Numbered from the stretch's first letter, positions 10,482 to 21,800 are shown. The stretch is 64,000 nucleotides of DNA from Marivirga tractuosa DSM 4126 (GCF_000183425.1 NC_014759.1:2263001-2327000); one strand, 5' to 3'. Numbers and translations: made by a program. Notes: a model not told the origin generated them from the letters alone.

Positions 10482-10792
10482 ATTTGAATTAATTGTTTTT
10501 ATTTAAAAATAAAGTTTATAGAAGCTTCCTTGTAGAATGCACATCATGAAAAAATTATCTTTTAGATAGCACAATTCTCGAAATTTCAATCCTCATCATA
10601 GAAAATTTAAAAATCAATTTAATGAATTATTTCGAGACAACTATCTAAAATTGTTTAAACGGCTATTTTCCTGTTTTTATAAAATTAAAATTTAATTCAC
10701 TCGATATTAATGTTAACTTAATGTTAATTTTGTGCAACGGAATTATAATCAATAATTAACCTATCAAAAAAGGTATAGAATGATTAGGGGTT
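10482..10792. other. Divergent intergenic region
   Basis: This AT-rich spacer separates the start of the M14 peptidase (minus) from the TonB receptor (plus). It should hold both promoters. A TAATTTTG sequence at 10725-10732 is a second possible plus-strand -7 box upstream of the one at 10793. No coding capacity was recognised. Confidence 0.4.
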
Positions 10793-10800
10793 TAATTTTG
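10793..10800 (+). promoter_or_regulatory. Candidate Bacteroidota -7 box for the TonB receptor
   Basis: TAATTTTG fits TAnnTTTG and lies 30 bases before the ATG at 10831, leaving a short leader. No convincing -33 TTG is present at the usual spacing. Confidence 0.5.
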
Positions 10801-10830
10801 CATTTAATCAAAAAAATAAAATAAGAAGAA

Positions 10831-13800
10831 ATGAAGAGAATTTTACAGAGTTTATGTGGAATAGCGATTTTGTTAGCTTTTGCAACAGGATCGGCTTTTG
10901 CGCAGGGTGTAACTACATCGGGACTTTCAGGTGTAGTAAAAGACGACAAGGGAGAAGAGTTACCTGGTGCAACTGTGCAGGCAGTACACACTACAACAGG
11001 TACAACTTACGGTGCTGTGACCAATGTGGATGGTAGATTTAGAATGCCAAACGTAAGAGTTGGTGGTCCATACACAGTGACAGTTACATTTGTGGGTTTT
11101 CAAGAGTATGTGCTTGAAAATATAAACCTTTCTTTAGGTCAAACACGTAATCTTGAAGTTACTTTAGATGAAGAATCAACAATACTTCAGGAAGTAGTTG
11201 TAAAATCTACTAAAGGTGAGACTATTGATGGAGACAGAACAGGTGCTTCTACAAACTTATCAAATGAGAGAATTGCTTCAATGCCTACTATTAACCGTAG
11301 CATTAACGATTTTACTCGTTTAAATCCTCAGTCGAATGGTACTAGTTTTGGTGGTGCAGATAATAGGTACAACAACTACACAATAGACGGTAACTTATAC
11401 AATAATAATTTCGGTTTGGGAAGCTCACAATTTGCTGGTGGAAACCCAATATCAGTTGACGCCATCGAAGAAGTGCAAGTAAACATTGCTCCTTATGATG
11501 TGACTCAAAGTGGCTTTACAGGTGCAAGTGTAAATGCTGTAACTAAATCAGGAACCAATAATATAGAAGCTTCAGCTTATACGCTTTTCAGAAACCAGAA
11601 TACACAAGGTACTACCTTAAATGGTGGCCAAGATGTCCCTTTTTCAGAGTCTAAGACACAAATACATGGTGTAACTTTAGGCCTTCCAATCATCAAAGAC
11701 AAATTATTCTTTTTCGGGTCATTCGAATATGAAGACAATGCTATACCTGGTGATACCCGAAGAGCAGCTAGACCAGAGCAAGGGCTATTTCCAGATTTAG
11801 AATTAGGAATTGCTCGTATGACTGCTGACCAAGCTCAATTTGTGCAAGAGCAACTACAAGAAATCTACGGATACGAAACAGGTGCGTTCGAAAACTATCC
11901 TTTTGAGGATGTTGCTACTCGAATGAATTTCAGACTAGACTATAATCTGAATCAGCAAAATAAAATTATGGTACGCTACAATAACTTCCAGCAAAGAAGA
12001 GATGTAGGAATTAATGGAAGCAGTCTTCGGTACATCAATGAGCTAAGACTTGGAAATACTGTTCGCTTCGGAAATGAGGCATTGACCTTTAGAAATGGTA
12101 ATTACGGAAGTGAAGAAAGTGTACAATCGATCGTAGGAGAATGGACTTCCACCATTAATAATAACATGGCTAACAAACTAAATGTTGGTTATACTAGCTC
12201 TGTATCGCAAAGATATATTCCTGGGGATCAAAACTTTCCAATGTCTGAGATTGTTGAGTTTCAAGGTTCCACACCACTATACTTTGCATCTTTAGGGACT
12301 GAGCTATTTACAAGAGGTAATTTACTGGATAACAAAACCTTTAATATCACAAACAACTTCAACTATTTCATGGGAAAACACACCTTCACAGCTGGTGTTA
12401 ATTTCGAATACATGACATTTGATAATGCATTCAACCCAATGTGGGATGGATGGTACAGATGGAATTCTTATGATGATTTTGTGGCAGCCGTTATAGATCG
12501 TGATCCTAGTGTACGTCCTGCTGGCTTTGCCATAGGATTTACTTATGATGAAAACAATCCATTTGAGCTTCCTACTGACAGAACTGAATTTGGTCAAGTA
12601 GGTATATATGTGCAAGATGAGTACCAAGCGAATGAAGACTTGATATTGACTGCAGGTTTACGAATGGAACTACCATTCTATCCCATTGACGCTCCGAGAA
12701 ATCCAAGTGTTGAGGCATTAGGAATAAGTGTAGAGGATCCAAGAAACCCAGGTGAATTTATTGAGCCAAGAGTAGATCAGTTCCCATCAGTTAATCCAGT
12801 ATTTTCTCCTCGTTTCGGTTTCAACTGGGATGCATTAGGTGATAAAACTTTGCAAGTGCGTGGTGGTACGGGTGTTTTCACTGGTCGTCCAATTTTTGTT
12901 CACTTATCTAACCAAATTAATGGTAATGGTGTAACTCGAGGAGGAATAGGTATTGAAGCTGACGAGTGGGGTCAAGATGGAAATCCAGAATGGGAAGGTT
13001 TTCAGGCTGATATTAATTATTATCGCCCTAATCCGGCTGAGCAAGAGCCAGGCGTATCAAGTGGTCTTTCAATTACCGATCCTAATTTTAAATTACCACA
13101 AACATGGAGAAGTAATTTAGCTGCGGATTATGTATTCAATGGTTTTGTATTTACTGTTGAAGGTATTTTCTCAAAAGATTATAACACACCATTTAGTACC
13201 AACTTATCAAGTAGACCTACAGGGGATGCTGTTATTATTGGTGGAAATGAATATCCTACCTACACCCAAGAAGCGTTGGGAGGTGCTATAAATGAATTGT
13301 TTTATTTGACAAATATTAATGACAGAACCTACGCTGGTTTAACTTTAGGTGTAGAAAAAGACTGGGGAAAAGGTATATTTACTAGCTTAGCTTATACGAG
13401 AAGTCAAGCAAGAGATTTTGGTTTAAGTGGTGGTTCACAAGCTGCGTCTTTATGGCCTAGTGATGTTCAGCAAGGTAGAAACAATCCGGAAGAAGGATTC
13501 TCACGTTTCGATCAGCCTAATAGAGTGGTTGGTTTAATTGCTTTTAATACCAAAGGATTAAACGAAACAAACAATACTTCTTTTAATTTATACTACTCTG
13601 GTGGAGAACAAGGTAGATTTTCTTACACTTATAGTGGTAACTTAAGTGGTGAAAACAATGGTGTTTCGTTAATGTACATCCCTGAAAATTTTGAAGATGC
13701 ACAATTAGTGGATAGAACTAGTGGAGGAGTAATCACTCAAACTGCTGAAGAGCAATGGGAAATTCTAAACAACTATATTGAGAATGATCCATACCTAAGC

Positions 13801-14154
13801 GAAAATAGAGGTTCAGTTTCTGAAAGAAATGGAGCTATTTTGCCATGGTTACATAGATTAGACCTTTCAATAACTCAGGATATCCACTTAACTAAAGACC
13901 CAAGCAAGCATAAGCTTCAATTTAGAGCAGATATACTTAATGTACTAAATATGATGAATGATTCGTGGGGTGTAAGCAGACGAACTGTCCAAAGAAACTT
14001 AATGCAATTTGTTGATACTGATGAAAACGGAAATGGACAATTTACGATCAATCCGATTCAAGGAGAGTCTACATTCCCAACAGATGTTACTGTACCAAAC
14101 TTTGATTTAGGTCAGACTTGGAGTGCTCAATTTGGCGTTAAATACATATTTTAA
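10831..14154 (+). CDS. TonB-dependent receptor with carboxypeptidase-like regulatory domain (Oar-like)
   Basis: A 1,107-residue outer-membrane receptor. A signal peptide (1-24, ending GSAFAQ) is followed by a carboxypeptidase regulatory-like beta-sandwich at about 30-115 (GLSGVVKDDKGEELPGATV), then a plug domain (about 120-240; the motif SIDAIEEVQV-type stretch is seen as SVDAIEEVQVNIAPYDV) and a long beta-barrel ending in the aromatic C-terminus KYIF. It lacks the standard SusC pattern and no SusD follows, so it is closer to the Oar/OmpA-like TonB receptors than to glycan SusC proteins. It probably imports a TonB-dependent substrate or acts in surface assembly; the ligand is unknown. A fasciclin-domain lipoprotein starts 32 bases downstream and is probably co-transcribed. 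Confidence 0.85.
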   Translation: MKRILQSLCGIAILLAFATGSAFAQGVTTSGLSGVVKDDKGEELPGATVQAVHTTTGTTYGAVTNVDGRFRMPNVRVGGPYTVTVTFVGFQEYVLENINLSLGQTRNLEVTLDEESTILQEVVVKSTKGETIDGDRTGASTNLSNERIASMPTINRSINDFTRLNPQSNGTSFGGADNRYNNYTIDGNLYNNNFGLGSSQFAGGNPISVDAIEEVQVNIAPYDVTQSGFTGASVNAVTKSGTNNIEASAYTLFRNQNTQGTTLNGGQDVPFSESKTQIHGVTLGLPIIKDKLFFFGSFEYEDNAIPGDTRRAARPEQGLFPDLELGIARMTADQAQFVQEQLQEIYGYETGAFENYPFEDVATRMNFRLDYNLNQQNKIMVRYNNFQQRRDVGINGSSLRYINELRLGNTVRFGNEALTFRNGNYGSEESVQSIVGEWTSTINNNMANKLNVGYTSSVSQRYIPGDQNFPMSEIVEFQGSTPLYFASLGTELFTRGNLLDNKTFNITNNFNYFMGKHTFTAGVNFEYMTFDNAFNPMWDGWYRWNSYDDFVAAVIDRDPSVRPAGFAIGFTYDENNPFELPTDRTEFGQVGIYVQDEYQANEDLILTAGLRMELPFYPIDAPRNPSVEALGISVEDPRNPGEFIEPRVDQFPSVNPVFSPRFGFNWDALGDKTLQVRGGTGVFTGRPIFVHLSNQINGNGVTRGGIGIEADEWGQDGNPEWEGFQADINYYRPNPAEQEPGVSSGLSITDPNFKLPQTWRSNLAADYVFNGFVFTVEGIFSKDYNTPFSTNLSSRPTGDAVIIGGNEYPTYTQEALGGAINELFYLTNINDRTYAGLTLGVEKDWGKGIFTSLAYTRSQARDFGLSGGSQAASLWPSDVQQGRNNPEEGFSRFDQPNRVVGLIAFNTKGLNETNNTSFNLYYSGGEQGRFSYTYSGNLSGENNGVSLMYIPENFEDAQLVDRTSGGVITQTAEEQWEILNNYIENDPYLSENRGSVSERNGAILPWLHRLDLSITQDIHLTKDPSKHKLQFRADILNVLNMMNDSWGVSRRTVQRNLMQFVDTDENGNGQFTINPIQGESTFPTDVTVPNFDLGQTWSAQFGVKYIF

Positions 14155-14186
14155 TTAAAAGCAACAACTTTTAAATAATTATCGAA

Positions 14187-15263
14187 ATGAAAAATATTTT
14201 TAAATATACATTTTTACTATTAGCAGGAATAGTGATGTTCACTACAGCCTGTATAGACGAGAATTACGATGATACCTCTGACATAGGTATAACAGATAAG
14301 CAGCTTATCATCAATGTATTGAATGATGAAAACCAATCTGGTGAATTGAGTATCTTTTTGGAACTAGTAGAGGCAAATGGATTAACTGGTGCCTTAACAA
14401 GTAGAAGAACACAAGATCAAATCACTGTTTTTGCACCCAATAATGAAGCATTTGAATTATTGGCCGAAGATCTTGGATATGACAATGTAGACGGTTTACT
14501 TGAAGACGAAGATGTGAATCTAGTAGAAATTCTGGAAACTCATCTAGCACTTGCAAATCTTACAATTAATCAAATTGAAAACGGTTCTTTTAGATCAATA
14601 GCAACATTTTCAGGTATTAACATTCCAGTAAGACGTGAAGCTGGTACTTTTGTGCTTAATGCGAATGAAGACCTAGAAATTTTAAATTCAAATACAGAAG
14701 GAAATGGTACAGTACACATCATTTCTAGAGTAATTCTTCCAATAAGATTTAATATTGATTTTTCGGAGGACTTTGGAACTGATTTTGCGGGCTGTTCTGA
14801 AGCATTAGATGCTTGGACTGTTGAAAATGTAGTTCTTGCAGGTGGATCTGGCTGGGAATGCACTGGTTTCGGATTTGAAGGACAAGGGATTCAAGCAAAT
14901 GGTTTCTCAGGCGGTGCTCAAGAAGTAGATTCTTGGATTATATCTCCTGTTTTGGAATCTAATGATGTAGTTCTTAATACGTTGAAATTTAAATATGCAA
15001 GTAGATTTGACGGGCCTAATCCAGAAATTTGGGTTATTGCTGAAGAAGATTATGATGGTGAGGCTGCGATTGATATGGAAGCATGGACTAAACTAGACTT
15101 CAACTTCCCTCCTCCAGCTAGCGCAAACAATGTCTTTTCAGATTTATCAGTAGGTATTCCATCTGAATTTCACACTGATGCATATAGATTTGCATTCAGA
15201 TATTTATCTGGAGCAGGAGCAACTCGTGCAACTATAGATAATATTCAAGTAGGCGAGGAATAA
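14187..15263 (+). CDS. Fasciclin (FAS1) domain lipoprotein with choice-of-anchor-type C-terminal domain
   Basis: A 358-residue protein with a lipoprotein signal (FTTAC, lipid-attachment Cys22), so it should be anchored in the outer membrane. Residues about 40-190 form a FAS1 domain: the two signature segments ITVFAPNNEAF and GNGTVHIISRV are clear. Residues about 195-358 resemble the choice-of-anchor J / galactose-binding-like domain of Bacteroidota surface proteins (DAWTVENV, SWIISPVLE, FKYASRF, ATIDNIQVGEE). FAS1 domains are known adhesion modules. The gene is 32 bases after the TonB receptor and ends at a strong terminator, so the two form a transcription unit; the lipoprotein may be a surface partner of the receptor (inference). 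Confidence 0.85.
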   Translation: MKNIFKYTFLLLAGIVMFTTACIDENYDDTSDIGITDKQLIINVLNDENQSGELSIFLELVEANGLTGALTSRRTQDQITVFAPNNEAFELLAEDLGYDNVDGLLEDEDVNLVEILETHLALANLTINQIENGSFRSIATFSGINIPVRREAGTFVLNANEDLEILNSNTEGNGTVHIISRVILPIRFNIDFSEDFGTDFAGCSEALDAWTVENVVLAGGSGWECTGFGFEGQGIQANGFSGGAQEVDSWIISPVLESNDVVLNTLKFKYASRFDGPNPEIWVIAEEDYDGEAAIDMEAWTKLDFNFPPPASANNVFSDLSVGIPSEFHTDAYRFAFRYLSGAGATRATIDNIQVGEE

Positions 15264-15293
15264 AATCTCTCAAATAGCATTTATAAAAAGTTG

Positions 15294-15325
15294 AAACCCG
15301 AAGTAGATTTACTTCGGGTTTTTCT
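15294..15325 (+). terminator. Rho-independent terminator after the TonB receptor/FAS1 unit
   Basis: Perfect 11-bp stem, AACCCGAAGTA (15295-15305) with TACTTCGGGTT (15310-15320), GATT loop, followed by TTTCTTTT. Confidence 0.9.
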
Positions 15326-15649
15326 TTTACCATGATCTGGTGATAATTAAAAAATGCACATAATCACCCAATTATTTTCAGGCAAATTGAATTATATCAT
15401 GAATCTAATAATCCAGATTCAAATTAAAAGGCTCTTCAATTCACCTAGAATGACACAAGCCGTATTAAAAAAATATAAGTATACTTTTGAGGCTTAACAG
15501 CTGACATGGATCGAAAAAGATATATTGACATCAAAATCTTGGGTTATATTAATCTATACCATTAAATTTGTCTCTTAAAATATTACCGCAAATACTAGCC
15601 ATTAATTCTCACTAAACTGACCTTAATGTCTATAAAATTAATACTTGAA
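15326..15649. other. Intergenic region upstream of the endonuclease
   Basis: About 320 AT-rich bases after the terminator. They should hold the promoter of the endonuclease gene, but no TAnnTTTG box was recognised near its start. No small gene or RNA was recognised. Confidence 0.4.
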
Positions 15650-17617
15650 ATGAAAAACATCTTACTACTTATAAGCTTTACAATTATAAGCACAACAGCA
15701 TTTTGCCAGCCTGATGGATACTACGAAGGAACAAATGGATTGACCGGAGAACCTCTAAAAACAAAACTTCATCAAATTATTAATAATCATGAAGTGTTTG
15801 AGTATGGAGATTTTCGAGATGTGATTCTACCAGACCTAGATCAAGACCCAAATAATGAAGAAAATATTATACTCTTTTATAAAAACGCTTCAATTCCAAT
15901 TCAGAATTTTGCTTCCAACAATGAACCAGATTTTTGGAATCGAGAACATACATGGCCATCATCTCATGGTTTTAATAACGAAGACACTGCCTATACTGAT
16001 GTTCACAACTTAAGACCCTCTGATGCCACGGTAAATAGCTCAAAAAGTAATAAAGACTTTAATGATGTCGAAAATATTGAAGCTAATGAAGAAGGTGAAG
16101 CTCCTGATACTTATACTAATGCGGATTTTTGGGATCCTAGGGATGAAATTAAAGGGGATGTTGCCCGTATTTTATTTTATATGGCTACACGTTACGAAAG
16201 TGAATCACTTGACCTTGAATTGGTAGATAGAATTAGTTTTTCGGGTGAGCCTGAATTAGGTATTTTATTTACTTTAATCAAATGGCATAATCAAGATCCA
16301 GTGGATAATGCTGAAAGGGAGAGACATGAAGGGGCTTTTGGATATCAGGGAAATCGAAATCCATTTATTGATCATCCTGAATGGGTAACTGAAATTTGGG
16401 GAGATGCTACTGCACCAAATCTCATCTTAAATGATTTAAATTTTAGTAGTGACTTTGGTAGAGTTGAGTTAGGATCGACAAAAGACCAACAATATCAACT
16501 AAATGCATATAATTTAACTAACGATGTATCTGTTGTTGTAGAACCTCCATTTTACGTCTCTTCTGACGGAGAAAACTACTCTGATAGCATCGGATTTTCA
16601 TCTGATAATAATCCTGAACAAGTATTTACAGTTCATCTTCGATTTGATCCAGAAACGGAAGGTCAAGACGCTACTGCAGAGGTATTACACAGTACTAATG
16701 GTGATTCAGAAGTGCTTCATGTACAAGGACTAGAAGGTGCAATTGAAGTAATCAGAATTGCTGATGCAAGAGAACTATCACTGGGAGAAATTGTAAATGT
16801 GGCAGGAATTGTAATTGACAATGGAAACAACAGCAGTAACAATAGAGTAATTTATGACGGCAGTGCCGGAATTGTTGTTAGAAGCTTTGATGCTGGAAAT
16901 GAATCAGCAAATCTTCAATTAGGTGACAGTATTATTGTAACTGGTGGCTTGGAAGAATATAATAACCTCTTACAAATTGCTGAATCACCAATTACTATTA
17001 CAATAATTGAACAGGGAGTGAATCTTCCTGAACCAGAGATTATTGAGATCACTGATGTAGGTGAAGAATTTGAATCCCAACTTATTAAAATTGAAAATGT
17101 GGAATTTGTAGAAACAGGCAATTTTATGGGAGGTGGTTCTGACGGGAATTTCACCATTACAGATGGCGAAAATGAATTGATCTTTAGAATTGGTTCAAGT
17201 GAGCACCCCCTAGCTGGAGAACCAGTTCCTTCAGGCACATACAACGTCACCGGTTTTGTAGGACAATTTGGTGATGACTATCAACTTTCTCCTCGAACTA
17301 TTGATGATTTGGAAGCTGTAGAAGATGAAACGGATTCAACTGAAAATCCACCACTTGCAGTTGCTGACTATAAATCAATAGATGGTTTGATTTTTCCAAA
17401 TCCTGCCAAGGATGTAGTATTTATCAAAACTGAAAAAACAAACTTTAACCACCCTGTTACAGTAACGATCTATTCAGCTGATGGTAGAGTTAAGAAAAGA
17501 TTGAGCAACATCTCAAAGAATTACAGCATTAAAATCAACGATTTAAGTGCTGGTATTTACTCTGTAATGATTTCAAGTGAAGATCAACACTATATTCAAA
17601 AGCTAGTTAAATATTGA
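15650..17617 (+). CDS. Secreted endonuclease I family protein with T9SS sorting domain
   Basis: Start chosen at 15650 (MKNILLL) because it gives a standard signal peptide ending AFCQ; the frame is also open from an ATG at 15626, eight codons earlier. Counting from 15626, the endonuclease I (EndA/NucM) domain covers about 30-265, with the signature NREHTWPSSHG around His108 (catalytic region) and TDVHNLRPSD around His127, plus the metal-binding Asn-rich segment VNSSKSNKDF. After a linker (about 265-375) an OB-like domain follows (VIRIADARELSLGEIVNVAG; GDSIIVTGGLEEYN). The last 75 residues are a T9SS type A sorting domain (IFPNPAKD ... SAGIYSVMI ... QKLVKY). It probably degrades extracellular DNA/RNA. 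It is a single gene between two terminator hairpins. Confidence 0.9.
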   Translation: MKNILLLISFTIISTTAFCQPDGYYEGTNGLTGEPLKTKLHQIINNHEVFEYGDFRDVILPDLDQDPNNEENIILFYKNASIPIQNFASNNEPDFWNREHTWPSSHGFNNEDTAYTDVHNLRPSDATVNSSKSNKDFNDVENIEANEEGEAPDTYTNADFWDPRDEIKGDVARILFYMATRYESESLDLELVDRISFSGEPELGILFTLIKWHNQDPVDNAERERHEGAFGYQGNRNPFIDHPEWVTEIWGDATAPNLILNDLNFSSDFGRVELGSTKDQQYQLNAYNLTNDVSVVVEPPFYVSSDGENYSDSIGFSSDNNPEQVFTVHLRFDPETEGQDATAEVLHSTNGDSEVLHVQGLEGAIEVIRIADARELSLGEIVNVAGIVIDNGNNSSNNRVIYDGSAGIVVRSFDAGNESANLQLGDSIIVTGGLEEYNNLLQIAESPITITIIEQGVNLPEPEIIEITDVGEEFESQLIKIENVEFVETGNFMGGGSDGNFTITDGENELIFRIGSSEHPLAGEPVPSGTYNVTGFVGQFGDDYQLSPRTIDDLEAVEDETDSTENPPLAVADYKSIDGLIFPNPAKDVVFIKTEKTNFNHPVTVTIYSADGRVKKRLSNISKNYSIKINDLSAGIYSVMISSEDQHYIQKLVKY

Positions 17618-17636
17618 AATTACAGTGAATTAAATA

Positions 17637-17672
17637 AAAGAGTTCTCTGCATAGATAGGCAGAGAACTCTTT
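17637..17672. terminator. Hairpin terminator after the endonuclease
   Basis: Perfect 14-bp stem, AAAGAGTTCTCTGC (17637-17650) with GCAGAGAACTCTTT (17659-17672), 8-base loop. The U-run is short (CTTTATAT), so termination strength is uncertain. Confidence 0.7.
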
Positions 17673-17759
17673 ATATCCAATCATCCCCATTTCCCACCGT
17701 TAGAGAGAAAGCATTCTAAATCAGTAACCTTATCGCTTTAAGTAAGTTCTAACTATTTG

Positions 17760-17767
17760 TATGTTTG
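17760..17767 (+). promoter_or_regulatory. Candidate -7 box for the RND efflux operon
   Basis: TATGTTTG fits TAnnTTTG and lies 38 bases before the ATG at 17805. The -33 element is not clear. Confidence 0.4.
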
Positions 17768-17804
17768 TACATCCAACTAGCTCTACACTTTTTAAAATTT
17801 TATC

Positions 17805-18878
17805 ATGAATAAGATCATTATCAGGATTATAGCCTCCGTAGCAGTTTTGGCTATCATTATATATTTGATATTCCCTAATATTTTCTCTTCTGAAGAAAAA
17901 AGCAAAATAGAAACTCCAGCCACAGGAGGAAGCACTAAAATTGCTATTGATGCGCAAATCGTGAAGTATGAAACCTTTGAAAACGACATAGTGCTAACGG
18001 GTTCCCTATTAGCTAACGAATCGGTTCAACTTGCTAGTGAGATTTCAGGAAAAATCGATGATATCTATTTTAAAGAAGGCGAATTTGTTAAAGAAGGCAA
18101 ATTATTGGTGCAAACTAATGTAGCAGATTTAGAGGCTAACTTGCAAAGACTCAAGTATACTGCAAAATTAAATGCGCAAACAGAGCAGCGGCAAAAGCAA
18201 TTATTAGAAAAAGAAGCTATTAGCAGAGAAGAATATGATATTGCATTCACTAATCTTAAAACAACACAAGCAGAAATTGATGCTTTACAGGCAGAAATAG
18301 ATAAGTCAAGAATTCGAGCACCATTTTCAGGTTATATAGGCTTAAGGTACGTCAGTGAAGGAAGCTATATCACACCTACGTCTCAAATTGCTTCACTATA
18401 TAATGTAGATCCGATCAAAATTGAATTCTCTGTTCCTAGCAGATATAGTGGTTTGGTAAAAAAAGGAAGCAAAATCACTTTCTCATCAGAAGCTGAAAAT
18501 AAAGACCGAAATGCAAACGTGTATGCTATAGAACCACAAATTGATCCAGTGACAAGAACCTTAACAGCAAGAGCAGAAACGCCCAACCCCAGTAACGAAT
18601 TGATTCCTGGTCAATTTATTAGAATCAACCTGAGCTTGGAAAATAGAGAAAATGCTATATTGATTCCTACCACAGCTATTATGCCTAAAGCAAATGGACA
18701 TACAGTATTTATCATCAAGGAAGGGAGAGCACATCTCAAAGATGTTGAATTAGGAGCTAGAACATCCAACAGAGTTGAAATTCTTAAAGGAATTAGCAAA
18801 GGAGATACGGTTGCAATTGCAGGAGTTCCTCAATTGAAAGACAGAGCGGAAGTAGACATAAAAAAGCTGGAAAAATAA
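17805..18878 (+). CDS. RND efflux periplasmic adaptor (membrane fusion protein)
   Basis: A 357-residue adaptor of the AcrA/MexE/HlyD family. An N-terminal membrane anchor (about 4-25) is followed by a lipoyl-like half (SGKIDDIYFKEGEFVKEGKLL), a short alpha-helical hairpin (about 100-165; coiled-coil pattern LKTTQAEIDALQAEI), the second lipoyl half (SRIRAPFSGYIGLRYVSEGSYI), a beta-barrel domain and a membrane-proximal domain ending near 350. It links the inner-membrane pump to the outer-membrane channel. The pump gene starts four bases after its stop, so the three genes form one operon. No adjacent TetR/AraR-type regulator is seen. The drug or metabolite exported cannot be told from sequence. 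Confidence 0.9.
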   Translation: MNKIIIRIIASVAVLAIIIYLIFPNIFSSEEKSKIETPATGGSTKIAIDAQIVKYETFENDIVLTGSLLANESVQLASEISGKIDDIYFKEGEFVKEGKLLVQTNVADLEANLQRLKYTAKLNAQTEQRQKQLLEKEAISREEYDIAFTNLKTTQAEIDALQAEIDKSRIRAPFSGYIGLRYVSEGSYITPTSQIASLYNVDPIKIEFSVPSRYSGLVKKGSKITFSSEAENKDRNANVYAIEPQIDPVTRTLTARAETPNPSNELIPGQFIRINLSLENRENAILIPTTAIMPKANGHTVFIIKEGRAHLKDVELGARTSNRVEILKGISKGDTVAIAGVPQLKDRAEVDIKKLEK

Positions 18879-18882
18879 AACA

Positions 18883-21800
18883 ATGGCATCATTATCAGAA
18901 GTAAGTATTCAAAGACCGGTTTTAGCCATTGTGCTTTCACTGGTTATCTTGATTTTTGGCTTTATCGGCTTTAATTTTTTAGGTGTAAGGGAATATCCGT
19001 CCGTGGATCCTCCAATTATAACCGTAACCACAGATTATGCGGGTGCGAATGCCGATGTAGTGGAATCCCAAATCACGGAACCGCTTGAAGAGGCTGTAAA
19101 TGGAATTGCCGGTATTAGAACCATCACTTCTACCAGTGCTGAAGGAAGAAGTAGAATTACAATTGAATTTAATTTAAGTGAGGATTTAGAAGCTGCTGCA
19201 AATGATGTACGAGATAAAGTTTCAGGAGCTAGAAGAAGATTGCCGGAAGATGCCGAACCACCTACAGTAAATAAAGCCGATGCCGATTCCGACCCCATCG
19301 TTTTTTTGAATATAAATAGCGAGCAAAGAAGCTTATTGGAGTTATCTGCGATTGCTGAAAATACCTTTAAAGAAAGGCTACAAACCATCTCTGGAGTTAG
19401 TGAAGTCAGGATTTGGGGAGAAAAGCGATATGCCATGCGACTATGGATGGATCCCATCAAATTAGCCGCCTATCAATTAACACCATTGGATGTATTAAAT
19501 GCCGTAGAAAGCCAAAACGTAGAACTACCTTCAGGAAGTATTGAAGGGGATATGATTGAGCTAGTAGTTAAAACGCAAGGGCAGTTATCTACCGAGAAAG
19601 AATTCAATGACCTCATAATTGCCGAAAGCAATAATAGTTTTGTTCGCTTTTCCGACATTGGATATGCTGAATTAGGTCCTCTTAATATGAGGACGGTACT
19701 GAAAAGGGATGGAATTCCGATGGTGGGTGTTGTTTTAATACCTCAGCCCGGCTCTAATAGTATCGATATTGTCGATGAATTTTATAAAAGGGTTGATAAT
19801 ATTAAAAAAGACTTACCTGAAGATATCAATCTGGGGATCGGATTTGATCAAACAGAATACATCAGAGAATCCATAAATGAGGTACAGCAAACGATCATTA
19901 TTGCATTCTTACTTGTTATCTTAATCATTTTCGCCTTTTTAAGAGATTGGAGAACAACCGTTATCCCAATTGCCACGATTCCAGTTGCTTTGATTGGTAC
20001 ATTTTTCGTTATGTATTTGGCAGGATTCTCCATCAATGTTTTAACCTTATTGGGAATTGTTTTAGCCATCGGACTTGTAGTGGATGATGCCATTGTGGTA
20101 TTGGAGAACATATACACTAAAGTAGAGGACGGAATGGAACCGATGGAAGCAGCAAAAAAAGGAGCTGTAGAAATATTCTTTGCTGTAATTGCTACAACTG
20201 TGGCACTAGTAGCAGTATTTATGCCCGTAATCTTTCTGGAAGGAATCACAGGTCGATTATTCCGTGAGTTTGGGGTAGTAGTGGCGACTGCAGTGATGAT
20301 CTCTTCATTTGTGGCGCTTTCATTGACGCCAATGATGAGTAGTAGAATATTAAAAAGAAGAGAGCGCCATAATTGGTTCTACAGAAAAACAGAGCCTTTC
20401 TTTGTTTGGCTAAATAAAGGTTATGCTAGAAGTTTGGATGGCTTCATGAAAGTGAGATGGATGGGGATCTTATTGTTCCTTGGAGCAGTTGGTTTAATAT
20501 ACGGTTTATTTAAAACCCTCCCTTCTGAATTAGCCCCATTAGAAGATAGAGGGATGATCTCAGTAAGCACTACTGGCCCTGAAGGAGCCACTTTTGAATA
20601 TATGGGAGAGTATATTGATAATTTGGTAGAAGTGACGATGGACACTTTACCTACTGACGGATTAATATCTGTTACTTCACCAGGATTTGGTACTCAAGGA
20701 ACCAACTCCGGTTTTATGAGAATTATGCTTGTTGATGCCTCAGAAAGAGAAAAAAGTCAACAACAACTCTATGATGAATACACTCCCATTTTGAATGAGT
20801 TTCCTGCTGCAAAGGCTTTTGCATTTCAGCAACAAACAATTGGAGGTAGAAGAGGCGGATTACCTATCCAATATGTAATTCAGGCAACTTCTTTGGATAA
20901 ACTGCAAGCAGTACTCCCAGCATTCATAGAAAAAGCGAGTAATAACCCTACCTTCACTATAGTAGATCAAGATTTAAAATTCACTAAACCGCAAATTGAT
21001 ATTCAAATCGATAGGGAAAAAGCTCGTTCATTGGGTATTTCGGTAATTGATGTAGCTAGAACTCTTCAGTTAGGGCTCAGTGGTCAGCGTTTTGATTATT
21101 TCATAATGGATGGTAAACAATATCAAGTAATTGGACAAGTCCAAAGAAATGATCGAAATGCCCCAGTAGATTTAAGGTCACTATATGTTCGTGCTGAAAA
21201 TGGTCAAATGCTACAATTAGACAATTTGGTCACTTTAGGGGAAAGCTCTACTCCTCCTTCTTTGTATCGCTACAATAGATACATCTCAGCAACTTTATCT
21301 GCAGGTTTAGCACCAGGTAAAACAATTGGAGATGGAGTTGAGGCAATGGATGCCATAGCCGCTGAGGTTTTAGATGAAACTTATAGCACCTCTTTGTCAG
21401 GAGCATCATTAGATTACTTTGAAAGTTCATCTAGTTTATTATTTGCATTCGGGTTTGCTATTATCTTAATCTATCTAGTATTGGCAGCGCAGTTTGAAAG
21501 CTTTCGAGATCCAGTCATTATCTTATTTACAGTCCCATTAGCAGTGGGTGGTTCATTTCTATCACTGTGGCTATTCGGTGAAACCTTAAATATTTTTAGT
21601 CAGATTGGAATTATCATGCTCATAGGGCTAGTTTCGAAAAATGCCATTCTGATAGTGGAATTTGCTAATCAGAAAAAAGCACAAGGATTGAGTCTTAATG
21701 AATCAATTACTGAAGCTGCAAAATCTAGGTTCAGACCTATATTGATGACAGCACTCTCTACTATTTTAGGGATTTTACCAATCGCACTAGCATTAGGTGC

